Shown here one piece after another: positions 35,239 to 46,629 of a stretch of 64,000 nucleotides of DNA (the first letter of the stretch is position 1; the number at the start of each line of letters is the position of its first letter). The notes below the pieces were generated by a model. The model had not been told where the DNA came from and made no database searches. It saw only the letters and a list, made by a program, of their open reading frames with translations. A program made the position numbers and the translations under genes. The DNA is from Anisodus tanguticus (lineage: Eukaryota > Streptophyta > Magnoliopsida > Solanales > Solanaceae): contig CM067539.1 in NCBI GenBank assembly GCA_034509755.1, positions 61,390,513-61,454,512 of the forward strand, in the 5' to 3' direction.

Positions 35239-36700
35239 TGTATTAGGACAAATGTACTTTATACACATTCATAATATTATTAATGAAGATTAATATTTTG
35301 GCATTTGCAATTATTGAATAATGTGCATCCCTTGAGCTTACGTTGTCATTAATAGAGTGAGATATTAATGATAGAGCGTAACTCTTAAAATAGCCTCGAC
35401 TAATGATCATCGATAATGGGATATCGACAATATGTGATAAGTCGACATGTGGTCTTCATCACATCCTTAGAGGATGTAGTATGTCTCACCTGCTACGAGT
35501 AATGGTTACTCGTGATGGACACATGAATACTTTAGAAGTATTGGTATACCCTGCTGATATATTATTTGTTATACTTGTCTAAAGTATGATCAGCGTGTGT
35601 GAGATAGAAGTCCTTAGACTTGAGGTCAATACGCGCCTTGTCTACAAAGTAATGTACTTTGATCCCGTCCTAAGCTCAAATGCCTTATAGGTTGAGATAC
35701 GACTTGTATTGGGTACATTATGATGTGGATTGAAGGTGGTAGTTGAGCCAAGATTAGGATTCATTCCTCGGATGTATATTCGAGAGAACACTCGGATTCT
35801 CAGTAATATTAGGTTGACTAAGTCGTTGGCCAACGCAATAGACATATTTTAGAATATGGTCTAGTTGTCAACTAATATAGATGAGATACAATGATTAAGT
35901 CATTTGGATAGACACTTGACAAATCCTAAGCTTGATCGGATGTGTCGTGAATGAAAGGATTTTATCTTACCACATAAAGATTAAGTTTTCTGGATTCGTG
36001 TAAACGTACTTCACATATTGAGTTCATCTTCCGGCGCCGTCTAGGAGTTTCGTGTAGACCTTAATTTAATTAATGTCGATATGAGAAGGCATGTAGGGTC
36101 ACACTATGTCGATTGTCCATTTCGATCTAAGGATGTATTGAGAGAGTAATTAAAATGTTCGATTTGGAATCGAGACATTTAAATGAATAATGATTATTTT
36201 AATTAAATTAAAATTGGATTTTGAATTTAATTAAGAATGCATGAAAAAATAAAGTCGAGCGCCACGGCGCAGTGCAGGCGCATGCCGAGAACCGCAGCGC
36301 CTCTGCCTCGATTTTTGGGTCAGGCCCAAGGTCAAACCCTAATCCGGTTTTGACCTATTTTTCAACTATAAATAGAGGCATTCACCTCATTATTCAATAC
36401 ACTAATTCTGAAAAATAGTCTAAGCCTTAGAGACTTAGAATCATATACTCTCGAATCTCTGCCGGATTTCCAAACTTTCCGAAAGAGAAGTACATTGAAG
36501 CTTGGAGCTTGCAATCGGAAGGGCAACCGCGTGTGCACCTTATAGTAGACAAAGATTCCAGATATTATAACTTGTAAGTAAATGTTTTGTGTTACAAGTT
36601 TCATTGTTGTATAACCATACCAGAAATTATTGTTGGGGTAAGTAAGAAACAAAACTTTTAAACTTCCGTTGTGCCTTATGTGCTTTGTACCCAACAAAAC
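35239..36700 (+). repeat. LTR-like non-coding repeat
   Basis: A long stretch without coding potential but with promoter-like order: 'caaccctaatccgg'-type text (36340), a TATA box 'ctataaatagaggc' near 36366, and a downstream part ending near 'ttgtacccaaca' (36698). The text 'tgtattaggacaaatg' at 35239 could be its start. This looks like the LTR of a large retroelement, but no second copy or target duplication is visible, so the identity is inference. Confidence 0.35.
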
Positions 36701-36769
36701 CTTACAAAGCTATTGTCTCATCTTCTTTTAATAATAAAATTCCTTTGAGAAAAATGTCAAAGACTTAGT

Positions 36770-37663
36770 AGCAGATTGTGTTTGACTAATTAATCTGAAA
36801 AGTATTTTATTCAATATTAGAGCGGTATTTGTTATTCGCTAAGATTCCAAAAGTAGTTCTAGTTTTTTTCAGCTTCATAAAAAATATCTTTTGCTATTAC
36901 CCAACAACACTTTTTTTAAAAAAAAACTTGAACAAACACTTTAACTTTCCAAAATAAACACTTCTTTAAGAAAAATAAGCACGTTTGACTTTCTAATAAC
37001 TTGATTAACACAGACAATTATAAGAAGAAAAGATACAAGGAGGCAATGTGTAGTATTAGTACATACAAACTAAAAGAAGTTTGCGACCATAGCAACCATT
37101 AATTCCCAGGAAACAGAACTGAACAAGTCTGTTTCTTCAATTCATAAGCACAAGAACAAGCGAGAAAACACTGATTAGTTCATATTACACAGCAAAACAC
37201 TGATAATTAACAGCAACTCCAGAAAATGGTTAGTTATTAACAGTGTATTTCACTAATGTATTTTAACAAGTTAACCTATCTTATTTTTTAGGTTATTAGT
37301 CATACTTTTTATGAATGGTTATGTTTCAACCAACAGGAAATGGTTGAAAACACTGAAAAATAACTTTATCGCTAATTAGCTACGTTAACTTAAAATGGAT
37401 TTGTTATTGGATTGTGTCATGGATGGGCCGGGTCCTTTTGAGTTAGGCAAGAATTTATGTGGATCAATAAGTAAATATCACGTGTTTAATTAAAATTAAT
37501 TAAATGTCAGTAATTAGTTTGTTAATTGAGGGACAATTTTAAGTCTTAAAATAATATTTGAGGCAAATTTGATTTAATAAGTGGAATGAAGGTATTTTTG
37601 AGTCATTTCTAATATGGAAAGGGCATTTTTAATTTAATAGGTAGAAGGAGAGACAAATTTATA
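36770..37663. other. repeat-rich spacer
   Basis: 36770-37020 holds a decayed copy of the TA-flanked MITE family ('ttctaataacttgattaaca', 'aaaataagcacgtttgac'). No gene is seen in the rest. Confidence 0.4.
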
Positions 37664-38008
37664 GCATGTTTGTCCAAGCTTTTGGAGGGTCAAAAATGAT
37701 TATTTTAAAAAAAAAGAGGTGTTTGATCATGCTTTTGGGAGAAAATAAGTGTTTCTAGGGAGAAACATGTTTCAGAAGCTAAAAAGTAGTTTTTTCCCAA
37801 AAATACATTTTTGAAAATACTTTTGAGAAAATGCACAAAGAAATACTTTTTAGAAGCTTGGTCAGACACTAACTGCTACTCAAAAGTATTTTTTAAATTA
37901 ACTTGTCAAACACAAACTACTTCTCACCGAATGTTTCTTTTGAAAGGACTTTTAGAAAGAAAAAACCTTTTCAAAATAAGTTGATTTTAGAAGCTCGGCC
38001 AAACAGGC
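37664..38008. mobile_element. TA-flanked MITE (345 bp, complete ends)
   Basis: The termini GCATGTTTGTCCAAGCTT and, on the - strand, GCCTGTTTGGCCGAGCTT form inverted repeats, and TA flanks both sides (37662-37663 and 38009-38010). Relatives: 41115-41474, 59480-59821 and part of 21056-21269. TA duplication points to the Tc1/mariner group, though these termini differ from the Stowaway CTCCCTCC type. Confidence 0.75.
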
Positions 38009-38189
38009 TAATCCAATAGGTGGAAGAAGAACATTTTAGTCATTTCTAATACGTTAGGAGCATTTTTGACCCTTTTCCGAACAAATTTTTCTAAGAAGAA
38101 AAGATACAAGAAGGCAATGTGTAATATTAGTACAAAATAGAAAAAGTTTGCTACTTTCCAATTAAAAGTTGCCCAACAACATTAAACAC

Positions 38190-38356
38190 TGATAGAATAG
38201 AAAAATTATATTTAGTCATAATTATATATATTCTGTATATGGTAGATGTACATTGTAGTTATAACTTACCGTAATTGTAGCATAGGATTAGGTATGTATA
38301 TTAGTATATGTATTATGATTTTAGAGTGAAAGAATCAAGGAAGAATATTTCTTACA
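38190..38356 (+). repeat. 5' LTR of copia B
   Basis: TG...CA, 167 bp. Confidence 0.9.
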
Positions 38357-38470
38357 AAGTATCAGCAGTCTAGGGAAAGTTCCTGAAACCCTAACCCTAC
38401 TTCCTTGTGACCGTCGCCCCCCCCCCCCTTCTTATTTTGCTGCCGACCACCACCTTTCTCCCCGTCAGCC

Positions 38471-39375
38471 ATGTCTGACTCGAAATCCTCTTTTCATTCA
38501 GCCCTCACAGTTTCAAACATTAAATTTCATGTTTCCATCACTCTTGAGATGAAAAACGTCCATTATGCAACGTGGGTGAAGCTCTTCAAGATTCACTGCC
38601 GCTCCCACCGGGTTATTCATCACATAACTCCGCCAGAAAAAGGCAAGGAGAATGTGCCAAAAATCGACAACGAAAGATAATTATGGTTAACTCTCGATGC
38701 GACAGTTCTTCAGTGGATTTATGCCACTATTTCTAGATATTTGATGCATATAATTATTGAACCTGACTCTACGTCGATGGAGGCTTGAGCAGAATTCTCC
38801 ACCACCGACATGACGGATTTTCCCAATGCATCCGCATATTGTCAAAGGCTCAAGGTGTTGTCAGACCAACTCAAGAACGTCGGTGCGCCGGTAACTAACA
38901 ATCGGCTTGTTTTACAACTAGTTTCCGGCCTCACCGACGCATATAGTGGAGTGGGTACGCTCATCCGCCAAAGTAATCCTCTTCCACCGTTTGACCAAGC
39001 CCGCTCTATGCTCATTCTCAAAGAAGCGGGCTTTGCCAAAAAGTCAGCCACCGTGTCGAATTCCGCCATGGATGCCACTCCGTTCGAGGAGACTTCTACA
39101 CAATTTGAAAATTCGCCAAGTCGTGGCCAAAAGGGACGAAATAACGGTTATGAAGGCAAAAACTGCGGCGGTGGCCGCGGTAGTGGAAAGGGCGGCGGCC
39201 ACCGCCATGGTGGAGGAGGCAGCGACCAGCAGCAACCGCCAACCCAGTGGCAGCCGAGGGCACCATGGGAAGTGGGCCGGCATTATAGGCTTGGCAGTGG
39301 CCTTGGGTTGTGCCACCCTGCCCCTATCCATTTGGTAACTAGGCCAGGCCCAAGTCACGGCCCGGCGACCCGGTA
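38471..39375 (+). pseudogene. copia B gag, broken
   Basis: The start is FHSALTVSNIKFHVSITLEM at 38471-38680, then stops, then a long frame 38810-39376 with LKNVGAPVTNNRLVLQLVSG and SGVGTLIRQSNP, closely parallel to copia A gag. The C-terminal tail is Gly/Arg/His/Gln-rich without a CCHC knuckle. A protease start (YMDTGA-like) follows near 39513. Upstream, 38418-38429 is a C-run. Confidence 0.8.
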
Positions 39376-39811
39376 GAGCCCAACGGCGACCCACGATTCT
39401 TGGGTCACCGAGCTAGCTAGTAGCAACAGTGCCTACTTTCTAAGGTGGTGACCCCGACAGATATCGAGGCCATGATGCATACACTTGGGCTTACTCCACC
39501 CGACGTAAATTAGTACATGGACACCGGTGCATGTCTCATATGACGTCTTTCTAAGGTAATCTCTCGTCCTATTTTAATTTAAGCAATAATCGTGGTTTAA
39601 TTGTCGAAAATGGTATTCAATTCCAATTCGAGGTAATGGTACAACAAACTTGTCTCCCCCGAATCCACCGTTAATTTAAAAAAATGTCATTCACGCTCCT
39701 CAATTAATTAAAAACCTCATTTCAGTTAGAAAATTTACTACTGATAATTGGGTTTATGTTGAATTTGATCCTTTTGGGTTTTCCATGAAGGATTTTCATA
39801 TGGGGAAGCAT

Positions 39812-40343
39812 ATTTAGGGCACTCTCGATCATGGCTTGCATTTATATCCGTCTTCGACAACCACTCTTTTTTCATACACAAATGCCGATTGTGGTGGATG
39901 TCTGGATACCAGACACTCCATGTCTGGTTATTGTGTATTTTTTTGTGGTAATTTGCTATCTGGGTCCTCAAAACGGCAAGCGACGTTGTCTAGATCCAGT
40001 GCCGAAGCAGAATACCGAGGAGTTGTCAATGAGGTTTCTGAATCTTGTTGGCTACGAAACCTTATTTTAGAGCTTCACTGTCCGGTTCTGAAGGCGACAT
40101 TGGTTTATTGTAATAATGTTAGTGCAATTTATCTCTCAGAGAATCCGGTTCACCACCAACACACTAAACATATTGAGCTGGATATTCAATTTGTTCGTGA
40201 AAAGGTTGCCCGTGGACAAGTGCGTGTCTTAATGTCCCGTCACGTTATCAGATTGCCGACATTTTTACTAAAGGTGCTGGTTTTATTTGAAGACTTTCGG
40301 AACAGTCTCGACATATGTCGACCTCCCGCTTCGACTGCGGGGT
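39812..40343 (+). pseudogene. copia B RNase H remnant after the deletion
   Basis: Just after the deletion junction the reading resumes with LHLYPSSTTTLFSYTNAD and AEAEYRGVVNEVSESCW (RNase H catalytic-region motifs), and the 3' part HTKHIELDIQFVREKVA is followed by a frame change near 40225. Integrase and reverse transcriptase, over 2 kb in the relatives, are absent. Confidence 0.85.
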
Positions 40344-40344
40344 G

Positions 40345-40511
40345 TGATAAAATAGGAAAATTATATGTAGTCATAATTATATATATTCTGTGTATGGTAG
40401 ATGTATATTGTAGTTATTCTTTATCGTAATTATAGCCTAGGATTAAGTTTGTATATTAATATATGTACTATGATTTTGGAATGAAATAATCAAGGAAGAA
40501 TATTTCTTACA
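40345..40511 (+). repeat. 3' LTR of copia B
   Basis: 167 bp; preceded by 'gactgcggggtg', a purine-rich tract. Confidence 0.9.
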
Positions 40512-40896
40512 AACACATCAAACCATTAACTCCCAAGAAACAAAACAAAACAATTATGTTTCTTGAGTTCAAATGGTCGTTTTTATTTTATGACAAACGA
40601 GGAAAGACTGATTAATTCATACTATTACCCAGAAAAACACTCGTACTTAACAGCAACTCCAGAAAATGGTTAATTAATTATTTTAACAGTGTCTGGTGCA
40701 GAAGCAACGGCGACGGAATCCACGGCAGTGGCCGCCGTTAAATCCCTCTGTATGGCAAACGGAACCGCAGTTTCTCTTACTGAAGCACAGTCCCCGGAAT
40801 CGGCGACTCTGTGACTCGCAGGTCCTGGCCTCCGCCACCATTCCTGTACATTAACGTACGAGCAAATTCAAAATTTAGAGTCACTAGTATTAAGCA

Positions 40897-41542
40897 AAGA
40901 ATATATAATTACTACGTAAATATAAGTGTACTCTCCCTAACTGTACAAGTTTTAAGATGAGAGGATCACACAGTTTATTAATACTGATATTAGAGTAGAC
41001 AGAAGTCGTGAGGTTGAATCTCAATGTCACCCATTAACGGAATGAATTTCGACGTGGTTATATGAAAAAGAAACAAGTTCCGCCCTTAAGGGACATGTTT
41101 GAAGAATATATATAGTCTGTTTGGCCAAGCTTATTCCCCCCCAAAAGTACTTATTTTTTTCCAATAAGTGCTTATCTTAAAAAAGTGGGCGTGTTTGACC
41201 AAGATTTTGGAAGAAAATAAGTACTGGGAGTAGGCAGTTTTTAAGAAGTTAAAAAAAATAATTTTTGCCCAAAAACACTTTTTTGAAAAACACATTTGAG
41301 AAAAATAGAAGTATTTTTTAAAAGTTTGGCCAAACATTAATTGTTGCTCAAAATTGCTTTTAAAAATAATAGGTCAAACACAAAATATTTTTCGCCAAAA
41401 CTATTTTTTTGAAAAGCATTTTTGGAAAAACACTTTTAAAAATAAGCTTATTTTAGAAGTTTGACCAAACATGCTAATAATTAAGTAAATATAAGTATAT
41501 TCTCTCTCACAGCTTAGATTTTTTAGATATTCACACACTTCA
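40897..41542 (+). mobile_element. TRIM family 2 copy interrupted by a MITE
   Basis: The left LTR-like part (about 40897-40979) contains 'gtaaatataagtgtactctc' and the right LTR (from 41096) resumes after a nested MITE with 'aattaagtaaatataagtat', ending 'cacacacttca' at 41542. The internal part has the degraded primer site 'tactgatattagag' and 'gaggttgaatctcaatgtca', matching the copies at 1972-2250 and 62273-62500. Ends are approximate at the left. Confidence 0.55.
41115..41474. mobile_element. TA-flanked MITE nested in TRIM family 2
   Basis: It starts GTCTGTTTGGCCAAGC and ends with the complement GCATGTTTGGTCAA; TA flanks at 41113-41114 and 41475-41476. Removing it and one TA rejoins the TRIM LTR ('agaatata' + 'ataattaag'). 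Confidence 0.8.
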
Positions 41543-41766
41543 ATAATTAGTTTCAAAATGTATAAATCTTGCTAGGTACATAATGCTTTTTTTGTATTAT
41601 ATTTATATATAGTTTGAGGTAAAAGCAATAAGTTAAGTTAAACTTGTAGAATCCGTCTTAAATCTGCTTCTCAATTTAACATTGAAGAAACCAGTGAGGA
41701 ATTACACAGTAAAATGATTTTGGTACGAGTAAGTTCTAAGCTATGGTCCTTATTTAGTGTAGTATA

Positions 41767-41998
41767 TACTCTCTCTTTCAAATTATGTCACATAATTTAA
41801 AAAATAAACGAAGACTTTTAAAATTAATGATCATAAATATGTCATAGTGACTATAATTGTTTTTAAATATTTGTGTGGATACGAAAGTCTCTCATATTAA
41901 TTAAGAACATAATAAGAAGTGTAAAATTAATTATTTTTCAATTTTGAAGTATCTTGTTCTTTTGAAATGGGTTGATAAGAAAAGTATGACAAATAAAC
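41767..41998. mobile_element. Stowaway-like MITE, decayed
   Basis: The left side 'tactctctctttcaaattatgtcacata' parts resemble a CTCCCTCC-type terminus, but the right arm is only loosely matching. Confidence 0.35.
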
Positions 41999-42289
41999 CA
42001 ATTGCCTAAAGGTTTTCTCTTAATGCAACACAAATGAAATAAATAAGCAAAAGAAAAAAGAAGAGCCAAACAAGAAATTAATAGCTTTGTATATATCAAG
42101 AACCAAACAAGAAATTAATTACCAGAAGCAAAAACCAGCATCAACATAAGGAATGCAGTTGCAACTACTCTCGAAAAGCCAGCCATATTGGATTTCTTCT
42201 TTTATTTATCTTAATTTCTTTTCTGTGGTACTGAAGAGTGAAGAGGCTACTACTAAACAGGTACATATTTATAGTAGCATAAAGTTATG

Positions 42290-42440
42290 AGTGTAACAAC
42301 AATAACATATCCAGTGAAATTCCACAACGTGGAGGCTGGAGAGAGTAGAGTGTACGCAAACCTTATCTCTATTTTGATAGGTAGAGCGACTGTTTCTGAG
42401 AGACTCTCGGCTCAAGACAAAGCACAAGTAAAGTTAGACA
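42290..42440 (+). mobile_element. SINE-like repeat (family 3)
   Basis: 'gtgtaacaacaataacatat', 'gtgaaattccacaacgtgg', 'gagtgtacgcaaaccttatc', 'ctgtttctgagagactctcg' follow the same order as the copies at 5507-5660 and (reverse) 42985-43105. Confidence 0.6.
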
Positions 42441-42984
42441 AACAAAGCGACTAAGTCATGATAGCGAATTCTGAAAAAGAAGCACTAACTAATGCAAGTA
42501 AATAAGATAAACAAAATACACATAGCAGTATAAATCAAACGACAGGAAACTATATTGAAATGTGGGGTAAGTTACTTTGAAAAATCCAGAAAGAAAAAGT
42601 AAAAGAAAAAACAGTACACATTATCTGTATCTGTAACGAGTCATGACTCATGACCACTCGATGTCCACTAATCTTTGCTCCTCTAGCTTTTCATTTTCTT
42701 TTTTGAATTTAAGTTATATATATCGATAATATTAACAAAAAAATATTAGTGTACTTTAACTTTTTACAAGAGATTGCTTTTTATATTTTAAGATTACCGA
42801 CTAATGTTTGCATAGAGACTTACATGTGGTTGTCTTTTAGCCGATGTTCTAATAATGCAAATCCTTTGCTCATCTAGCTTTTTACATTTATTTATTTATT
42901 TGGTTGAATTGTACTATTTCAATTTCGATTTTATATGGTGTATTTTTTTACTAATACAAAATTTTAAGAAAATGAAGAATTTTT

Positions 42985-43105
42985 GAAATTTCGAGTTGAG
43001 GGTATATCGAAAACAGTCTCTCTATCCCATAAAGGTAGAGGTAAGGTCTGCATATATCCTACACTCTCCAGACCCCATTTGTGGGATTACACTGGATATG
43101 TTGTT
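42985..43105 (-). mobile_element. SINE-like repeat (family 3), reverse copy
   Basis: On + the order is reversed: 'aaacagtctctctatccca', 'aaggtagaggtaaggtctgc', 'atcctacactctccagaccc', 'gtgggattacactggatatg', 'ttgttgttg'. Confidence 0.6.
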
Positions 43106-43144
43106 GTTGAAGATTTTGAAATTTGTGATCTCAAATATGTCATA

Positions 43145-43390
43145 CTCCCTCTATATTAATGGTTTGTTTGGTTTTGACTTGACATAGAGTTTAAGAAAGT
43201 AAATACGACTTCTGAATTTTGTGGTCTTAAATTAAAGATACCTAGAATGTACTGAAATATCTTTTAATCTTGTGGTCTTAAACATATCATGTGGAAAGTC
43301 GGACTAAAGAGTTGTCAAAAAAGGAAAGAGACATTCTTTTTTAAACGGACTAAAAATGAAAGTAAGACAAACAAATTGAAATAATGGGAG
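43145..43390. mobile_element. Stowaway-type MITE
   Basis: It starts CTCCCTCTATATTAATGG after TA (43143-43144) and ends 'ataatgggag' before TA (43391-43392). Inverted arms pair 'ggtttgtttgg' with 'caaacaaattg' regions imperfectly. Confidence 0.6.
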
Positions 43391-43392
43391 TA

Positions 43393-45035
43393 GTATTTAT
43401 ATGGCTATAAAGTTTTTGAAATTTGGCCTTGAACATACCATAACATTTATGTGTCTATAAAAACTCGTCATTATAAATAAAAAAAATTAAGTTAAATTAT
43501 TTTAAAATTAAAAATATGCTAAAAGAAAGAAAAAAGCACTAAAAGAAAGCATAATAAAACAAAGTGCTAAAAGAAAGAAAAAGAACTACTAAAAAGAAAA
43601 AACATGAAGGTACGAACATTTACTTTAGATACCTAAATATGAATATCTCTAAAGATAAGTGTGATCTGATTCTGCATGATGTGAATTGCTGGCACTTTCT
43701 AGCTTGTAAAGAGGCCTTGATTGCGTATTATGAGTTGGGAAGTTCTAGTTGTGGAAAGTGAGATCATTCCAGATTATAATTTGTATACTAACCTCACTTT
43801 ACAAGGGATAACATTTTTTTTTATGGATTATATCATGCATCATTCCATATTATAGACGGGACCTCTTCACTCCTAATCAGAGATCGCGAGTTCAAATTTT
43901 GAGTATGAAACTTTTTTAGTAGGAAACTCTTCCTCTTTTAATGAGTCTTATATGACATGAATTCGAATTTACCAAATTTTGTTTCCTAGAGGTAACCCGA
44001 ATAAATGGGATCAATAACAATTATTAACTCGTTAAGTGAAATTAAAAAGGAATAGAATCAAAGATTCAATGGTTCGCTTATCGACTAATAAATTTGAAAT
44101 GACGAAGGTGACTACTCGCTGAATGGGACTCAACACTCCCCTTCTATACTATTTCATATCTCACTCAATGCTAACATAAGTTTTACACCCAATAAAACCA
44201 TAAAAACTGGTGTCATTAATAAATTTTCAAGTAAAAAATTAAAAAATAGGGGTTGTTTGGTTTAAAATTAGGTTATGTTGGGACTATAATAAAAGTTATA
44301 GTTCTAAAAGTATAATCATGATTATCTATCTCACCTTCTATATGGGATAAAAAATCTCTTATTATAATATAAAATATAATCCTAATTTTAGCACTCTCAA
44401 TCAAACACGGAATAAATTTAATTTTGAATTTTATATTGAAATCTCATTTAATCCCTCCAACCAAACGCCCCTTAATGTCTTCGGTATAGAATACTAGAAT
44501 TATTTACAACCTCTTTTTAATTTACTTCTTCTTTTGTATTGTCAAACAAAGAAATGAATGTTTTGAACAATTTTCCGCTCCTTCCCAGAATGTTTTGTCA
44601 TAGTGTGATCGCTAGTTTGTAGATCACTACTTTTTGACATTGATCACCATGTGTTTCAAGATTTGCGTGAATTTAACAAGAAATAAAAAAGGAACCATCT
44701 ATTATTTTCCTTTTTCTTTATAGAAAAAGTTTTGTCGACACATGAAAGAGGTAATAAAATAAATATCATGATCTCTGTTCATATTTCATGACAGTGACTC
44801 CATGAAATATAATCCGACAATATAGAGAAGTTTTATATTATTGATATAAATTGACATATTATAATCAGTGAGGATTTAAAAAAATTAGCAAGAGGATTGA
44901 AAATATATAGAAGTAAGCATGCAAAAAAATTAACAAAAAAAATTTGACCTATCTACGAGCGTAATTTTTTGAAAAAAGACGTAAAAATTGAATTTTCTTG
45001 GACAAAGAAGACTTGTCACTGATCATAACATATTA
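43393..45035. other. intergenic, no gene seen
   Basis: The region 43845-44000 has a SINE-like phrase 'gagatcgcgagttcaaatt', but no tail or duplication. Around 44255-44475 'ggggttgtttggtttaaaat' and 'ccaaacgccccttaa' may be inverted MITE ends. Confidence 0.4.
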
Positions 45036-45040
45036 TTTAT

Positions 45041-45341
45041 TATAAAGAATGAATCTTGGGTCTAACTCAACTCTAAAATTTAGCTTGTAGGGTGAAGATT
45101 GTCCAAGTCCATATAAGGAGTCCGTGTTCTCATTCACTACAAGAAAAACAGGTGTGAATAATATAATTTGGGGGCCCAACATCGGTAAATAAAGAATTGG
45201 AATGAGTCTGGCTCTGATACCATGTAAAAAATAGATCTTTGGCCTAACTCAACCCCAAAAGCTAGCTTGTAGGGTGAAAATTGTCAAGTACATATAAGGA
45301 GTTCATGTTCCCATTATATATCTGATGTGAGACTCTTAACA
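45041..45341 (-). mobile_element. TRIM family 1 copy with a rearranged 3' LTR
   Basis: A 5-bp duplication TTTAT flanks it (45036-45040 and 45342-45346). The 5' LTR (45223-45341) and the primer site (complement of GGCTCTGATACCA, 45210-45222) are intact. The 3' LTR is cut short after 'tgttctcattc'; about 70 bp expected from the 7961-8302 copy are replaced by ACTACAAGAAAAACAGG. Confidence 0.8.
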
Positions 45342-45729
45342 TTTATCATTTATTCTAGATTACGAATCAATATTTACTATTAAATAATTAAGTAAATATC
45401 GTTTACATCGACCGTGCATAGAATTTGAATTCATTTGACATATATCTCCTTTGAATAATGTTTCAACCTGATGTTTTCTTAAATTCCTTGAAGACAATCT
45501 TTAAAAATGCTTATGATTAAATTAAAACATGTCAATCTATTCTAATCTAACTTGCCGACATCAGGCAAACATTGCTGGTCCTACAAGGAATCTGACGTGT
45601 ACACGTTTAAATGAACTCTTGTCATAATCTTTTCTTGTTTTCCTACTAATTAGGTTAATTTAATGTAGTAATCTAATAGGTTAGTCGGTTGATTAAATGA
45701 ACTTTCATGAGGGTTCAAACCCCCTCTCA

Positions 45730-45940
45730 TTTTTCCTGCGGCTTGAGTTCGAACCCTGGTGGGAGCAATTTGATCTCTTCTGGGGTAAAACCTTATAGGT
45801 GATATCAGTTGATCTGTTCTCAAACTCTGGTCATTCAGGCATATCCCGCGATTTACTGGTAGTAGCGCTGAGGGACCGAGACTACTATCTTCAGGAATAG
45901 TTTGGCGTAAGCCGGAAAGCTGGATATAAAAAACAAAAAG
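45730..45940 (+). mobile_element. SINE family 1, 5'-truncated
   Basis: It contains box B 'gagttcgaaccctgg', 'ctggtcattcaggcatatcc', 'cgatttactggtagtagcgc' and the A-rich end 'ggatataaaaaacaaaaag', matching 4091-4350 but lacking the tRNA-like head. Confidence 0.8.
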
Positions 45941-46451
45941 TTACTTTGCCCCCTTAACTACTACGAGTGGATGTACCGCTTAATTACCATATATGTGTTC
46001 CGCAACATTTAATAACTTTTGTTTAAAATTTGTATTTGTTTTATAATATTAATTTAATATATAAATATTATAAATTAACTTTTGTAATTTTAAAAAATTA
46101 CAATCCAAAATTCATAAACTTTTTATTTGGAATCCGTCTCGACACTTGACCTGCACTTGTTTTTCTATTACATGTCCTATCTTTGTAAGAAACCTGTTAT
46201 ACACTTCATCAATTTTAACCGTATACAAGCATCACATTTTATCGGTTGGTGATGGTGATAAATTGCATAGTGATGCCTAATAGTAGAGGTGATGGATAGT
46301 GGTCGGTAGCGGAGATAGTCGATGGTAGTGATTTGACGATAGTGACTGATAATTGTGGTTGTATAGAGAAACTTGGTTGTAGAATTTATACATGTGATGG
46401 TAGCTTGTGGAAGTGGCTAGTGGTAAAAATGGTTGGTGGTACGGGCCGGCT
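45941..46451. other. intergenic, no gene seen
   Basis: AT-rich, then a region of 'ggtgatgg'/'gatagtgg' simple text at 46250-46450. No feature supported. Confidence 0.45.
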
Positions 46452-46629
46452 CCAGTGGCGGAGCCAGGAATTTGGCGAAGAATGTGCAAATTTTCTTCTC
46501 ACTTGTATTAAAGATGTGCAAAATTAAATATATACTCATAATAGCTAACTTAACCTATGAACACCACGTAATTTTCCGGCGAAGGATGTGCATCTGACCA
46601 CCCTTCGCCTAAGGTGGCTCCGCCCCTGG
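46452..46629. mobile_element. short inverted-repeat MITE at the hAT copy 2 edge
   Basis: The left end CCAGTGGCGGAGCCAGG and the complement of the right end, CCAGGGGCGGAGCCACC, form strong inverted repeats around 178 bp. It abuts the 5' side of hAT copy 2, whose terminal bases are missing there. Confidence 0.65.

Larger units (their letters stand above)
38190..40511 (+). mobile_element. Ty1/copia retrotransposon B (2322 bp, internal deletion)
   Basis: 167-bp LTRs at 38190-38356 and 40345-40511 start TGATA and end CTTACA; the duplication AACAC is at 38185-38189 and 40512-40516. The primer-binding-site region 'aagtatcagcag' follows the 5' LTR. By eye about 18 of 167 LTR positions differ, making it the oldest of the three copia copies. 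The middle of pol is missing: sequence jumps from the pre-integrase region to RNase H at about 39810-39818. Confidence 0.9.
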
